A stretch of 64,000 bases of DNA, taken from Thiothrix winogradskyi (GTDB lineage Bacteria > Pseudomonadota > Gammaproteobacteria > Thiotrichales > Thiotrichaceae). The notes beneath the pieces were generated by a model that was given only the letters and a program-made list of their open reading frames with translations, made no database searches and had not been told where the DNA came from. The DNA lies in contig NZ_CP091244.1 of the NCBI RefSeq assembly GCF_021650935.1, positions 558,001 through 622,000 on the forward strand, in the 5' to 3' direction. This document shows, piece by piece, positions 9,538-16,410 of the stretch. Both the position numbers and the translations under genes were made by a program. The number at the start of each line of letters is the position of its first letter. The stretch's first letter is position 1.

Positions 9538-9567
9538 GTTACATTACACAGACTATGTAACATTACA
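9538..9567. promoter_or_regulatory. Direct-repeat operator candidate upstream of the defence-like operon
   Basis: Two nearly identical 11-mers, GTTACATTACA (9538-9548) and GTAACATTACA (9557-9567), are spaced 19 bp start to start. They lie just before the ATG of the ribbon-helix-helix-like gene and opposite the DUF433 gene. The position suits autoregulation of a small DNA-binding protein. No binding evidence exists; this is inference from repeat structure and location. Confidence 0.45.
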
Positions 9568-9637
9568 TACGTATTCCCTGCAAATAAAATTGATGGATAA
9601 CAAAATCATATATCTGTTCTATGAGGTTTAATAAACG

Positions 9638-9841
9638 ATGACATCAGAAAATTTGTTAAGCCGCATCACGGTTGAAACAGGCAAATGTGGCGGTCGCCCT
9701 TGCATTCGCGGCTTGCGTATCCGTGTACAAGATGTGCTGGGGATGCTGGCTGAAGGCATGGAAACCAAAGAGATTCTTGAGGACTACCCCTATTTGGAAG
9801 CAGCCGACATCCGCGCCGTGCTGATGTATGCCGCTCGCTAA
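9638..9841 (+). CDS. DUF433 family protein, possible antitoxin without its usual toxin
   Basis: The 67-residue protein has the DUF433 core: RITVETGKCGGRPCIRGLRIRVQDVL, then ILEDYPYLEAADIRAVLMYAA. This winged-helix family is often the antitoxin partner of a DUF5615 PIN-like ribonuclease encoded directly downstream. Here the downstream DNA is a decayed HIT gene on the other strand, so the partner toxin is absent. The stop codon overlaps the HIT remnant's stop. It may be an orphan antitoxin or a solitary regulator. Confidence 0.82.
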   Translation: MTSENLLSRITVETGKCGGRPCIRGLRIRVQDVLGMLAEGMETKEILEDYPYLEAADIRAVLMYAAR

Positions 9842-10113
9842 TTCCGCTTGCCTATCACATGCACATGTAGGTGAAACACGGTTTGCCCTGCCGCCTCCCC
9901 AACATTCACCCCGATGTTATAGCCTGCGGGCTGGTGTTGGGTATCCAATTGCTGCTGGGTGAGATGCAGCAATTAAAGAACCTCACCCCCCGCCCCCCTC
10001 TCCTTGACAGGCGAGGGGTTGGGGTGAGGTTCTTCATCTGTGTCTGAACAATTACAACGTAACTGGAAGCCGCGTTATAGCCTGCGGGCTGGTGCTGGGT
10101 ATCCAATTGCTTC
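9838..10113 (-). pseudogene. HIT-family hydrolase, C-terminal remnant broken by a repeat element
   Basis: On the minus strand 9973-9838 reads GYNIGVNVGEAAGQTV and then FHLHVHVIGKRN followed by a stop. This is the C-terminus of a HIT-family nucleotide hydrolase with its catalytic histidine triad HLHVHV. Upstream, at 10113-10074, LDTQHQPAGYN is encoded a second time, and a repeat element lies between the two copies (9976-10034). The two copies form a 38-bp direct repeat (9916-9953 and 10074-10111) with one mismatch. The N-terminal two thirds of the gene are missing, so no functional protein is expected. Confidence 0.75.
9976..10034. repeat. Palindromic REP/MITE-like element, copy 1
   Basis: An AAGAACCTCACCCC arm and its inverted GGGGTGAGGTTCTT arm enclose a CTCTCCTTGACAGGCGAGGGG core, so the RNA or single strand would fold into a long hairpin. 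The same core occurs at 16093-16203, where it carries outer GTAATTGTTCA ends, and half of it at 38177-38211. A partial outer end, TGAACAATTAC, follows at 10046-10056. Confidence 0.75.
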
Positions 10114-10167
10114 TTGAAAGATACTATAATATGCTTTTTACCGACAAAGCATTAGAATAGTGTCTTT

Positions 10168-10497
10168 ATGAATGACTTGCCAGACCGACGCAAAGCTATC
10201 CTCTTCCCCAAGCAGCAAAAAATCCTGCGCACCTTGGGAGAAAACATCAAGTTGGCACGCAAACGCCGCCAGCTTACCCAGAAACTGATCAGCGAACGCA
10301 CCGGTATCAGCCCCATCACCTTGCGTAAAATCGAAAAGGGGGATGCTGGTGTTTCCATCGGTCACTACCTGACTATGTTGGCAGCACTGAATCTAGCGGA
10401 AGACCTTGCCAACGTAGCGCAGGATGATGAATTTGGGCGCAAATTGCAGGACGCTAAATTGCTGGGCACTGACAAGAAAGGCAGAAAAGCTGATTGA
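10168..10497 (+). CDS. XRE-family helix-turn-helix transcriptional regulator
   Basis: This 109-residue protein contains one XRE-type helix-turn-helix at about residues 22-75: LGENIKLARKRRQLTQKLISERTGISPITLRKIEKGD. Such regulators are often antitoxins (HipB-like), but no hipA or other toxin gene follows. The next gene is a convergent Fic gene. A stretch rich in a degenerate repeat follows the stop. Function is inferred as DNA-binding repressor; its target is unknown. Confidence 0.85.
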   Translation: MNDLPDRRKAILFPKQQKILRTLGENIKLARKRRQLTQKLISERTGISPITLRKIEKGDAGVSIGHYLTMLAALNLAEDLANVAQDDEFGRKLQDAKLLGTDKKGRKAD

Positions 10498-10547
10498 GGT
10501 ATCGGGTCTGCTCTTCGACTACGCTCAGGGCACGGGTCAAAAACTTC

Positions 10548-11594
10548 CTAACCTTTCCGCGTGTACCAGGTGCCGCGTCCTTGCCCGTGCCGCTGGATAT
10601 GCCCGTTTTCCATCAGTTGGGCAATGCGCAGTTTCAGGGTGGCGCGTGGGATATGGGTGAGTTCCTCCGCCTGTTTCATGGTGATGCGCCCGTTGTCCTT
10701 GAGGTATTCGAGAATCTTGACGCTATCTGCGGGTAGGCTTTCCCAGCCTAGGTTATCCGCCATCTTCGCCGCCAGATAGTCTTTCTGAGCTTTCAGAGAA
10801 CGCAGGAAAAATGATAGCCAGGGCAACCAGTCAGGGGCTTCCTGATCGAGTGTACCTTGAGTGCGACGCAAGGCGAGGTAATAGCTATCTTTATTGCGCT
10901 CAATGATGCTTTCCAGCGAGGTGTAAGGCACATAGCTGTAACCAGCCTTCAGTAGCAACAAGGTCGCCAACACCCGTGACAGCCTGCCGTTGCCATCCTG
11001 AAACGGATGGATAGCCAAAAACACTACGTTGAAAATGCCTACAGTCAGCAGCGGGTGCAGACTGCGGTCTTCCAATGTGGTGCGCGTCCAGTCCACCAGT
11101 GCCTGCATTTCCCGTGGGGTGTCAAACGGTGTAGCTGTCCTGAAAATTACCCCAAGGCTCTTGCCGGATGCGTCGAAGGCTTCTACATGGTTGTTCAGGG
11201 TTTTGTATTGCCCTCGGTGGCGTGCGTCCTTGTCGCTATGGCGTAGCAACAGGGCGTGGAATTGTTTCAGGTAGTTCTCAGTCAGGGGTATGTCGTCATG
11301 GCTTTGGAAAACGGTTTCCATCGCTTCTGCGTAGCCTGCCACTTCCTGTTCATCACGGGTCTGGAACGATTGCTTACCGATATTCCCCAGCAGGTTTTCC
11401 ACTTCGGCATCACTCAGCTTTGCGCCTTCAATCCGGGTGGAAGAGCCAATGCTTTCCACGGTTGCCACCCGACGCAGGGCTTCCAAGCGTTCTGGGGTCA
11501 TGCCGTGGATAGCTTTCCAACCGCCCCTGAATTCGTCGATCTCGGCAATTAACTTGAGCATTTCGGGGGTGATTGTCAGGGAATGCGTTTTCAT
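10548..11594 (-). CDS. Fic family protein with C-terminal winged helix
   Basis: Fic enzymes transfer AMP or related groups to target hydroxyls. This 348-residue protein has an N-terminal Fic_N region with the inhibitory-helix-type motif SSTRIEG (about residues 52-58). The catalytic core is HPFQDGNGRLSR (about 195-206), with the essential H, D, N and R all present. A C-terminal winged helix (KILEYLKDNGRITMKQAEEL) follows, as in many chromosomal Fic/DOC proteins. It is convergent with the XRE gene and separated from it by 50 bp. AMPylation is expected to be self-inhibited by the SSTRIEG helix. The target is unknown. Confidence 0.92.
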   Translation of the reverse strand: MKTHSLTITPEMLKLIAEIDEFRGGWKAIHGMTPERLEALRRVATVESIGSSTRIEGAKLSDAEVENLLGNIGKQSFQTRDEQEVAGYAEAMETVFQSHDDIPLTENYLKQFHALLLRHSDKDARHRGQYKTLNNHVEAFDASGKSLGVIFRTATPFDTPREMQALVDWTRTTLEDRSLHPLLTVGIFNVVFLAIHPFQDGNGRLSRVLATLLLLKAGYSYVPYTSLESIIERNKDSYYLALRRTQGTLDQEAPDWLPWLSFFLRSLKAQKDYLAAKMADNLGWESLPADSVKILEYLKDNGRITMKQAEELTHIPRATLKLRIAQLMENGHIQRHGQGRGTWYTRKG

Positions 11595-11645
11595 AAATAG
11601 CCAAAAAAGTGAAAAACCTTAGCCAATAATAGCCGTAATTAGCCA

Positions 11646-11775
11646 ATACGCAAACATTGCGCACTTTAGAAAGCCCAATCCGATAAGTACGGGAACTTGC
11701 AACGCCAACCGTTACCAGCCACATTGCACCCCAGCAAACCGACACAGGAAACCGTTCCTTTAAACTTATGCAAAC
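11646..11775 (-). other. Candidate 3' end and guide-RNA region of the TnpB element
   Basis: The 130 bp downstream of the tnpB stop (reading leftwards) precede the Fic gene. In IS200/IS605-type elements the right end and the omega (reRNA) scaffold that guides TnpB overlap the end of tnpB and the adjacent non-coding DNA. No ORF of note is present here. The exact transposon end is not resolved, because I found no second copy for comparison. Confidence 0.35.
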
Positions 11776-12984
11776 TTAACCAAGGTCAAGTTTGCGGTTA
11801 AATTCCTGCTTCATGGGGGCTGGTTTCGTCTTTGGCTTGCACCCCAGACCAGCGCCTTCCCCTCCACAGGCAGACACCGTGGAACTCACGGCGTATTTTT
11901 CCAAATTATTGGCGGCGTTGAGGTCACGGTCATGGACTGCGCCACAAACGGGGCAAGTCCATTCACGTACCGATAGTGGTAGCTTGTCCACTTTATGCCC
12001 ACATCCGGGGGCAGAACAGGTCTTGCTAGAGGCAAAGAACCGATCAGCCACCACGACCACCGCACCCCGCATTCCCGCCTTGTATTCCAGTTGCCGCCGG
12101 AACTCGAAAAACCCCATGTCACTGATGGCACGGGATAAATGGCGTTTTTTCACCATGCCCGATACGTTCAAGTCTTCAATGCCGATGGTGTGGAAACGGC
12201 GGGTTAAATCCGTAGTGAGTTGGTGCAAACTGTCTTGGCGGATGTTGGCAATGCTGGCGTGAAGTTTTGCCAGTTTTTGTTTCGCCTTGTGGCGGTTGGC
12301 ACTCCCTTTAACCTTGCGTGACAGGCTGCGTGAGAGCCGTTTTAGACGGGAAAGTAGGGCTTTATGCGGCTTCGCCCCAATCACTTTTTCCCCCGTTGAT
12401 AGCGTTGCCAGTGCAGATACACCCAAATCCACCCCCACCGTGCCTTGGTTTTCGGCAGGCGGGAGGTGGTTTTGATCCGTATCCACGGTGATGCTGGCGA
12501 ACCACTGGTCAGCGGTGCGGGAAACCGTGGCGGAGAGGATTTTGCCGGAAAAGCGTAACGTTTCCCGCATCCGTACTAACCCAAGATGGGGAATACGGAG
12601 GCGGCAAGCGTTAAGGCTGAATTGGTCATTGGTGAGGGTGAAACTGTCGCGGCTTTTGCCTTTCTTTTTGAATTGCGGGTACTGGGCGCGTCCGGCAAAG
12701 AAGTTGTTGAAGGCTGCCCCGAGTTGGATGATGGCCATTTGTGGGGCGTTTTTGGTGACTTCGAGCATCCACGGGAATTGTTCGCGTTTAATCGCGTTCA
12801 ACTGGCGGCGCAAGCGCATTTGGTTGGGTTTGGGCTGGGTGTTGTCGTCTTTCCATGCGGCGTATTGGGTTTGCCATTCCACCAACGCCCAGTTGTAAGC
12901 AAACCGCGCTGTACCGGCTGCTTTCGCTAAGTACGTGGCTTGTTTATTGTTGGGGTCTAGGCGGATTTTGTGGCTGATAATCAT
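11776..12984 (-). CDS. tnpB: TnpB, RNA-guided nuclease of IS200/IS605-type elements
   Basis: This 402-residue protein is full length. It has the helix-turn-helix-like N-terminus (RLDPNNKQATYLAKAAGTAR), a split RuvC-like nuclease and a zinc ribbon. The catalytic acids are the D in GVDLGVSALATL, the E in GIEDLNVSGM and the D in HDRDLNAANNLE. The zinc ligands are CSAPGCG and CPVCG. TnpB is a small relative of Cas12 that cuts DNA using a guide RNA made from the transposon end. No tnpA lies beside it, so the element is non-autonomous; an IS200-type tnpA occurs at 62361-62822 but without visible matching ends. Confidence 0.93.
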   Translation of the reverse strand: MIISHKIRLDPNNKQATYLAKAAGTARFAYNWALVEWQTQYAAWKDDNTQPKPNQMRLRRQLNAIKREQFPWMLEVTKNAPQMAIIQLGAAFNNFFAGRAQYPQFKKKGKSRDSFTLTNDQFSLNACRLRIPHLGLVRMRETLRFSGKILSATVSRTADQWFASITVDTDQNHLPPAENQGTVGVDLGVSALATLSTGEKVIGAKPHKALLSRLKRLSRSLSRKVKGSANRHKAKQKLAKLHASIANIRQDSLHQLTTDLTRRFHTIGIEDLNVSGMVKKRHLSRAISDMGFFEFRRQLEYKAGMRGAVVVVADRFFASSKTCSAPGCGHKVDKLPLSVREWTCPVCGAVHDRDLNAANNLEKYAVSSTVSACGGEGAGLGCKPKTKPAPMKQEFNRKLDLG

Positions 12985-13146
12985 GAGCGATAGGATGCAA
13001 TACAGCAGGTTTTTTGTCTAGGGGTGGGTGTTTTTGATGTTGCTATCGACAGATGAACGGTAGTCTGTGCCTTGCAACTTCTCCAAAATGACAAAGATTG
13101 GAGAGGTTTGGGTGGGTTTTGTGGTAGCTGCTTCAAACCCCGGCTC

Positions 13147-13518
13147 ATGTACGAATCCCTCAATGTTTTAGGCACTGCCCTAGAAGAATGCAGCACCCAA
13201 CCCATCACCGGCTTTTTCCGTGATGGCTCCTGCAATACCAGCAAACAAGACATCGGCTCGCACACCGTCTGTGTCGTTCTGACGCGAGAATTCCTCGAAT
13301 TCAGCCGCTCACAAGGCAACGACCTAATGACACCCGTGCCAGAATACGGTTTCCCCGGCTTGAAACCGGGCGACCAATGGTGTTTGTGTGCCGCCCGTTG
13401 GCGCGAAGCTTTTGACGCGGGCAAAGCCCCACGGGTACGGGTACTGGCAACCCACCAAGACTGCTTACGCATTCTGGATCTGGCTGACTTAAAACAACAC
13501 GCGGTTGATTTGTCTTAA
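13147..13518 (+). CDS. DUF2237 family protein
   Basis: The 123-residue protein reads ESLNVLGTALEECSTQPITG, then FFRDGSCNT, GSHTVCVVLTREFLEFSR and PGLKPGDQWCLCAARW, the characteristic DUF2237 pattern with conserved cysteines. The family has no firm function. I chose the ATG at 13147 because homologues begin close to S-LNVLG; an upstream extension to 13072 is out of register with the family. It ends 4 nt inside the convergent GIDE-type gene. Confidence 0.88.
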   Translation: MYESLNVLGTALEECSTQPITGFFRDGSCNTSKQDIGSHTVCVVLTREFLEFSRSQGNDLMTPVPEYGFPGLKPGDQWCLCAARWREAFDAGKAPRVRVLATHQDCLRILDLADLKQHAVDLS

Positions 13519-14447
13519 CGGATATGCGCCGCCGCCATTAGCCCCCACCAAGCCAGCGTATGCAACCACGCCGCCCACTGGTAACGCCGTGCCAATTGTT
13601 CCGGCGGAATATTCGTGATCAAAAAAAGCTGTCCTGCCTGCGCCCCTGACATGACGTGCGTTCCCGGCAGGCGCTGTTGCTCACGAATATCCGCATCCAC
13701 CCACTGTTGTGCCGCAGCCAGCACATTCTGCCATTCGTCTGGGTCGATTTGCCCATTGCCATCCGCATCGAAATTCTGCAATAAGGTGTGATCATCGCGC
13801 TTCCAATCCGCCAGCAATACCGCCAAGCGTTCGCGCCGTTCTTGCGACACATTGCTATGCGCGTGGCGTTGGGTGCGCAATTCGCCCAAGGCATACAAAG
13901 TTTGTCCGGGGTAAATCGCGTGCAATAAAAACAGGTGGTTATCGCCGGTGCGCGTCACAATTTCCGCCGCTTGCGGGTACAATAAACAGCGCCCAAACGC
14001 ATCCTCCAACAAAAACGGCTGGTCTTCCACGTAACCCGGCAACCACACCGTCACCGGCAAATGCGGCAAACCACGGGAACTTTCCCCATCCGGCAATGCT
14101 GCCGTGCCGGACAATTCCACATAACCTTGCGCACTGCTGCTCAGCCGTGAAGTGGGCGTATCCACAATCAAGCGATAGCGCCGGTATAAGCCCAACGCAA
14201 ACCACAAACTCGCCAACGCAGGCAACAACAACCATTCACGCCCTACTTGCTGGGCCAGAAAAAAGCACCCCGCCCCCCAAAACAGCGCGAAACGCCAAGT
14301 GCTGGCAAGGTTCATCAACCCGCCCTTGCGTAATACCGCAAAGCGCTGATTTTGTGCGACGTTATACCAGTTTATGCCATCCGCATCGCCTGCAAATGGC
14401 GCAACCTGTTCAGGTTCCGGCAGTAAAGTGCGCAGCCACATCCACAT
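13515..14447 (-). CDS. Membrane protein with GIDE-like domain and an EF-hand
   Basis: The 310-residue protein has two hydrophobic segments near residues 50-85, a soluble GIDE-like region and a C-terminal hydrophobic helix (YQWAAWLHTLAWWGLMAAAHI). GIDE domains come from MUL1-type mitochondrial ubiquitin ligases. In bacteria similar proteins are often encoded next to lemA, as here. A calcium-binding EF-hand loop, DADGNGQIDPDEW, sits at about residues 226-238. The gene overlaps lemA by 38 nt, suggesting coupled translation. No RING finger is present. Function is unknown, likely at the membrane together with LemA. Confidence 0.7.
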   Translation of the reverse strand: MWMWLRTLLPEPEQVAPFAGDADGINWYNVAQNQRFAVLRKGGLMNLASTWRFALFWGAGCFFLAQQVGREWLLLPALASLWFALGLYRRYRLIVDTPTSRLSSSAQGYVELSGTAALPDGESSRGLPHLPVTVWLPGYVEDQPFLLEDAFGRCLLYPQAAEIVTRTGDNHLFLLHAIYPGQTLYALGELRTQRHAHSNVSQERRERLAVLLADWKRDDHTLLQNFDADGNGQIDPDEWQNVLAAAQQWVDADIREQQRLPGTHVMSGAQAGQLFLITNIPPEQLARRYQWAAWLHTLAWWGLMAAAHIR

Positions 14448-14991
14448 CCGCGATTTCCTCAGACTTGAAACTCAACAAACGGAAGGGCTTAAAACTGAAC
14501 GATTTGGCAATGATCAAATCGGGGAATTGTTCAATGCGGGTGTTATTGAGCGCGGCAGAATCGTTATAAAACTCGCGGCGATCCGCAATGCTGTCTTCCA
14601 AACCGGTAATGCGTTCGCGCAAATGCTGGAATGACTCGCTGGCTTTGAGTTCGGGGTAAGCTTCGGCAACGGCAAACAAATTTCCCAACCCAATGCGCAA
14701 GGCATTATCGGCAGCTTCCAACGCCCCCATATTGCCAAATTGCATCGCACTGACCACGCGGTTACGCGCTTCCATCACCTTTTGCAAGGTGGTTTGCTCG
14801 TATTCCATGTGTTCTTTGCACACCGCAATCAGCTTGGGTAACTCGGTATTGCGTTGTTTTAGCAATACCTCAATATTGCTCCATGCCTTTGCGGTATTAT
14901 TTTTGAGTAACACCAATTGGTTATATAACAGGATGCCCCATAACAGCAGGCCACCCAACAGGGCGAAAAAGATAATGAGTCCGGTATTCAT
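14410..14991 (-). CDS. lemA: LemA family membrane protein
   Basis: The 193-residue protein has one N-terminal membrane helix (residues 4-26) and the LemA helical-bundle motifs: YNQLVLLKNNTAKAWSNIEV, LLKQRNTELPKLI, and YNDSAALNNTRIEQFPDLI with the FKPF segment. LemA proteins anchor a periplasmic or cytoplasmic helical domain; their biochemical role is not settled. It is the first gene of a two-gene operon with the GIDE-like protein. Length is typical. Confidence 0.93.
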   Translation of the reverse strand: MNTGLIIFFALLGGLLLWGILLYNQLVLLKNNTAKAWSNIEVLLKQRNTELPKLIAVCKEHMEYEQTTLQKVMEARNRVVSAMQFGNMGALEAADNALRIGLGNLFAVAEAYPELKASESFQHLRERITGLEDSIADRREFYNDSAALNNTRIEQFPDLIIAKSFSFKPFRLLSFKSEEIADVDVAAHFTAGT

Positions 14992-15104
14992 GGCGTTATT
15001 TTTATCAATAGTTTATCGGATTATACCAGTCTAGCAGCTAGTGGCAGGCGCTCCAACGTGGTATAGATGAGCGGTTATCATTACAGCAAAATACGGAGGA
15101 CATC

Positions 15105-15647
15105 ATGCAGACCCTATTGAAATTCTGGCTAACCTTACTGTGCTTACTACCGCTAGTCGGTCACAGCGCCGATCAATTTCCCACCCAACAAACCTTTGCC
15201 GGACAAAACCTAACCCTAAATGGCAAAGGCGTGCGCACCAAGGCATTTTTCAACCTCTACAACGCGGGTTTGTATGTGCAGCAAAAAAGCACCGATGCCA
15301 ACGCCATCATCAGCGGCGATCAGCCCAGCGCCATGCGTTTGGAAATCACCTCAGCCATGATCACCAGCGAAAACATGGAATCAGCCGTGCGTGACGGTTT
15401 TAAGCACTCCAGCAATATCCCCGATATTCAGCCACGTATCGAACAATTAATCGCCGTGTTCAAAGAAGCCATTAAGGAAGGTGATGTCTATGATTTCATC
15501 TACACCCCCAGCAAGCTTGCCATTGTCAAAAATGGCAAACCGGCTGCCACGATTGCGGGGCATGACTTCAAACAAGCCCTGTTTAACATTTGGCTAGGGG
15601 AGCGACCGGTGCAAGCGAGTTTGAAAAAAGCCTTGTTGGGGCAGTAA
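15105..15647 (+). CDS. Chalcone-isomerase-like secreted protein
   Basis: The 180-residue protein starts with a signal peptide (MQTLLKFWLTLLCLLPLVGHSA), followed by a chalcone-isomerase fold pattern: LNGKGVRTKAFFNLYNAGLYV, then MRLEITSAMITSENMESAVR and a C-terminal IWLGERPVQASLKKALLG. Bacterial members are periplasmic and are not known to perform plant-type flavonoid chemistry; a fatty-acid-binding role is a possibility by family analogy. A GGAGG ribosome-binding site precedes the ATG. It is convergent with the decayed AlbA-type gene. Confidence 0.88.
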   Translation: MQTLLKFWLTLLCLLPLVGHSADQFPTQQTFAGQNLTLNGKGVRTKAFFNLYNAGLYVQQKSTDANAIISGDQPSAMRLEITSAMITSENMESAVRDGFKHSSNIPDIQPRIEQLIAVFKEAIKEGDVYDFIYTPSKLAIVKNGKPAATIAGHDFKQALFNIWLGERPVQASLKKALLGQ

Positions 15648-15858
15648 TTTAACGGTTTAAAAATAGCCGACCAGCCTCTGTAAGTCTGTATTGCTGCAAA
15701 CGACTCTTAGGCTTATCGGGAATGGTCATTTCAAGCAAACCCTGCTCCAATAGCGGGGTGATGTGCCGTTTGTAATTCAGATAAACATTAGCCAACCCTG
15801 CCGCAGCCAATAACTCTTGCTTACTCCTGCTTCTGTATTGGCAATCAAGTAAAATAGC

Positions 15859-15918
15859 ACTGACTTGCTCACTGACTTGCTCACTGACTTGCTCACTGAC
15901 TTGCTCACTGACTTGCTC
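15859..15918. repeat. Five tandem 12-bp repeats encoding EQVS
   Basis: The unit ACTGACTTGCTC is repeated five times without a mismatch (15859-15918). On the minus strand it encodes SEQV repeats in the decayed AlbA-type regulator. Such EQVS repeats are common in that family and their copy number is probably variable through slippage. Confidence 0.95.
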
Positions 15919-16073
15919 ACTAGTATTGCTCTTATCGTATACCTTCAATGGTTGTTGTAATGGCACGATAAAACGTAAACGCATCCCGATTTCGAGAATC
16001 TGCAACTCCGGCAAACCTAGCTTTTCGGCTTCATTAAAAATACGCCTTACACCACTGCCCCACTAGATTTAGT

Positions 16074-16230
16074 GTAATTGTTCACATCCCGATGAAGAAC
16101 CTCACCCCCCCGCCCCCTCTCCTTGACAGGCGAGGGGGAGCAAGAGTTGCATTGTTTATTAGCCCCTCTCCTGTCAAGGAGAGGGGTTGGGGTGAGGTTC
16201 TTTTAGATGGCGGTGAACAATTCCGTAATT
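16074..16230. repeat. MITE with long inverted arms, copy 2
   Basis: The 157-bp element begins GTAATTGTTCAC and ends GTGAACAATTCCGTAATT, giving outer inverted repeats. An inner pair follows: AAGAACCTCACCCC near 16094 and GGGGTGAGGTTCTT near 16190. It has two head-to-head CCTCTCCTTGACAGG / CCTGTCAAGGAGAGG arms. No coding capacity is present. It lies inside the decayed AlbA-type gene. The core matches copy 1 (9976-10034). Confidence 0.78.
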
Positions 16231-16410
16231 AGTTCACGATCAGCTTGGCGGTTAGTAGAACCAAGACGCACGTACACACCATTCTCCGCCCCTTCACTTT
16301 TCAACCAATAACGTTTTCAACAGCGGTTTAGGTGAGGACAAATTTCGCTTGAACTCCAATGTTTTGCCTTCCGGCTGACGAATGAGAGCCTCAAAAAAGT
16401 CCATAACCCG

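Larger units (their letters stand above)
15649..16404 (-). pseudogene. AlbA-domain (RecG-like) transcriptional regulator, decayed
   Basis: The N-terminal start at 16404 reads MDFFEALIRQPEGKTLEFKR and stops after LLVEK. A later segment in another frame reads ENGVYVRLGSTNRQADRELI, so internal DNA has been lost. A MITE (16074-16230) then interrupts it. The C-terminal part (from about 16064) resumes with GSGVRRIFNEAEKLGLPELQ and ends in a winged-helix region. Together these are the N-terminal AlbA_2 and C-terminal segments of the RecG-like transcriptional regulator family. A run of five EQVS units encoded by 12-bp repeats sits between them. Confidence 0.85.

Noticed and set aside
9638..9841. Complete DUF433/DUF5615 toxin-antitoxin pair
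   Set aside because: No PIN-like partner gene follows; the downstream DNA is a HIT remnant on the other strand.
12981..13472. A 163-residue minus-strand frame overlapping the DUF2237 gene
   Set aside because: It is a shadow of the DUF2237 gene, which has a clear family pattern on the plus strand.
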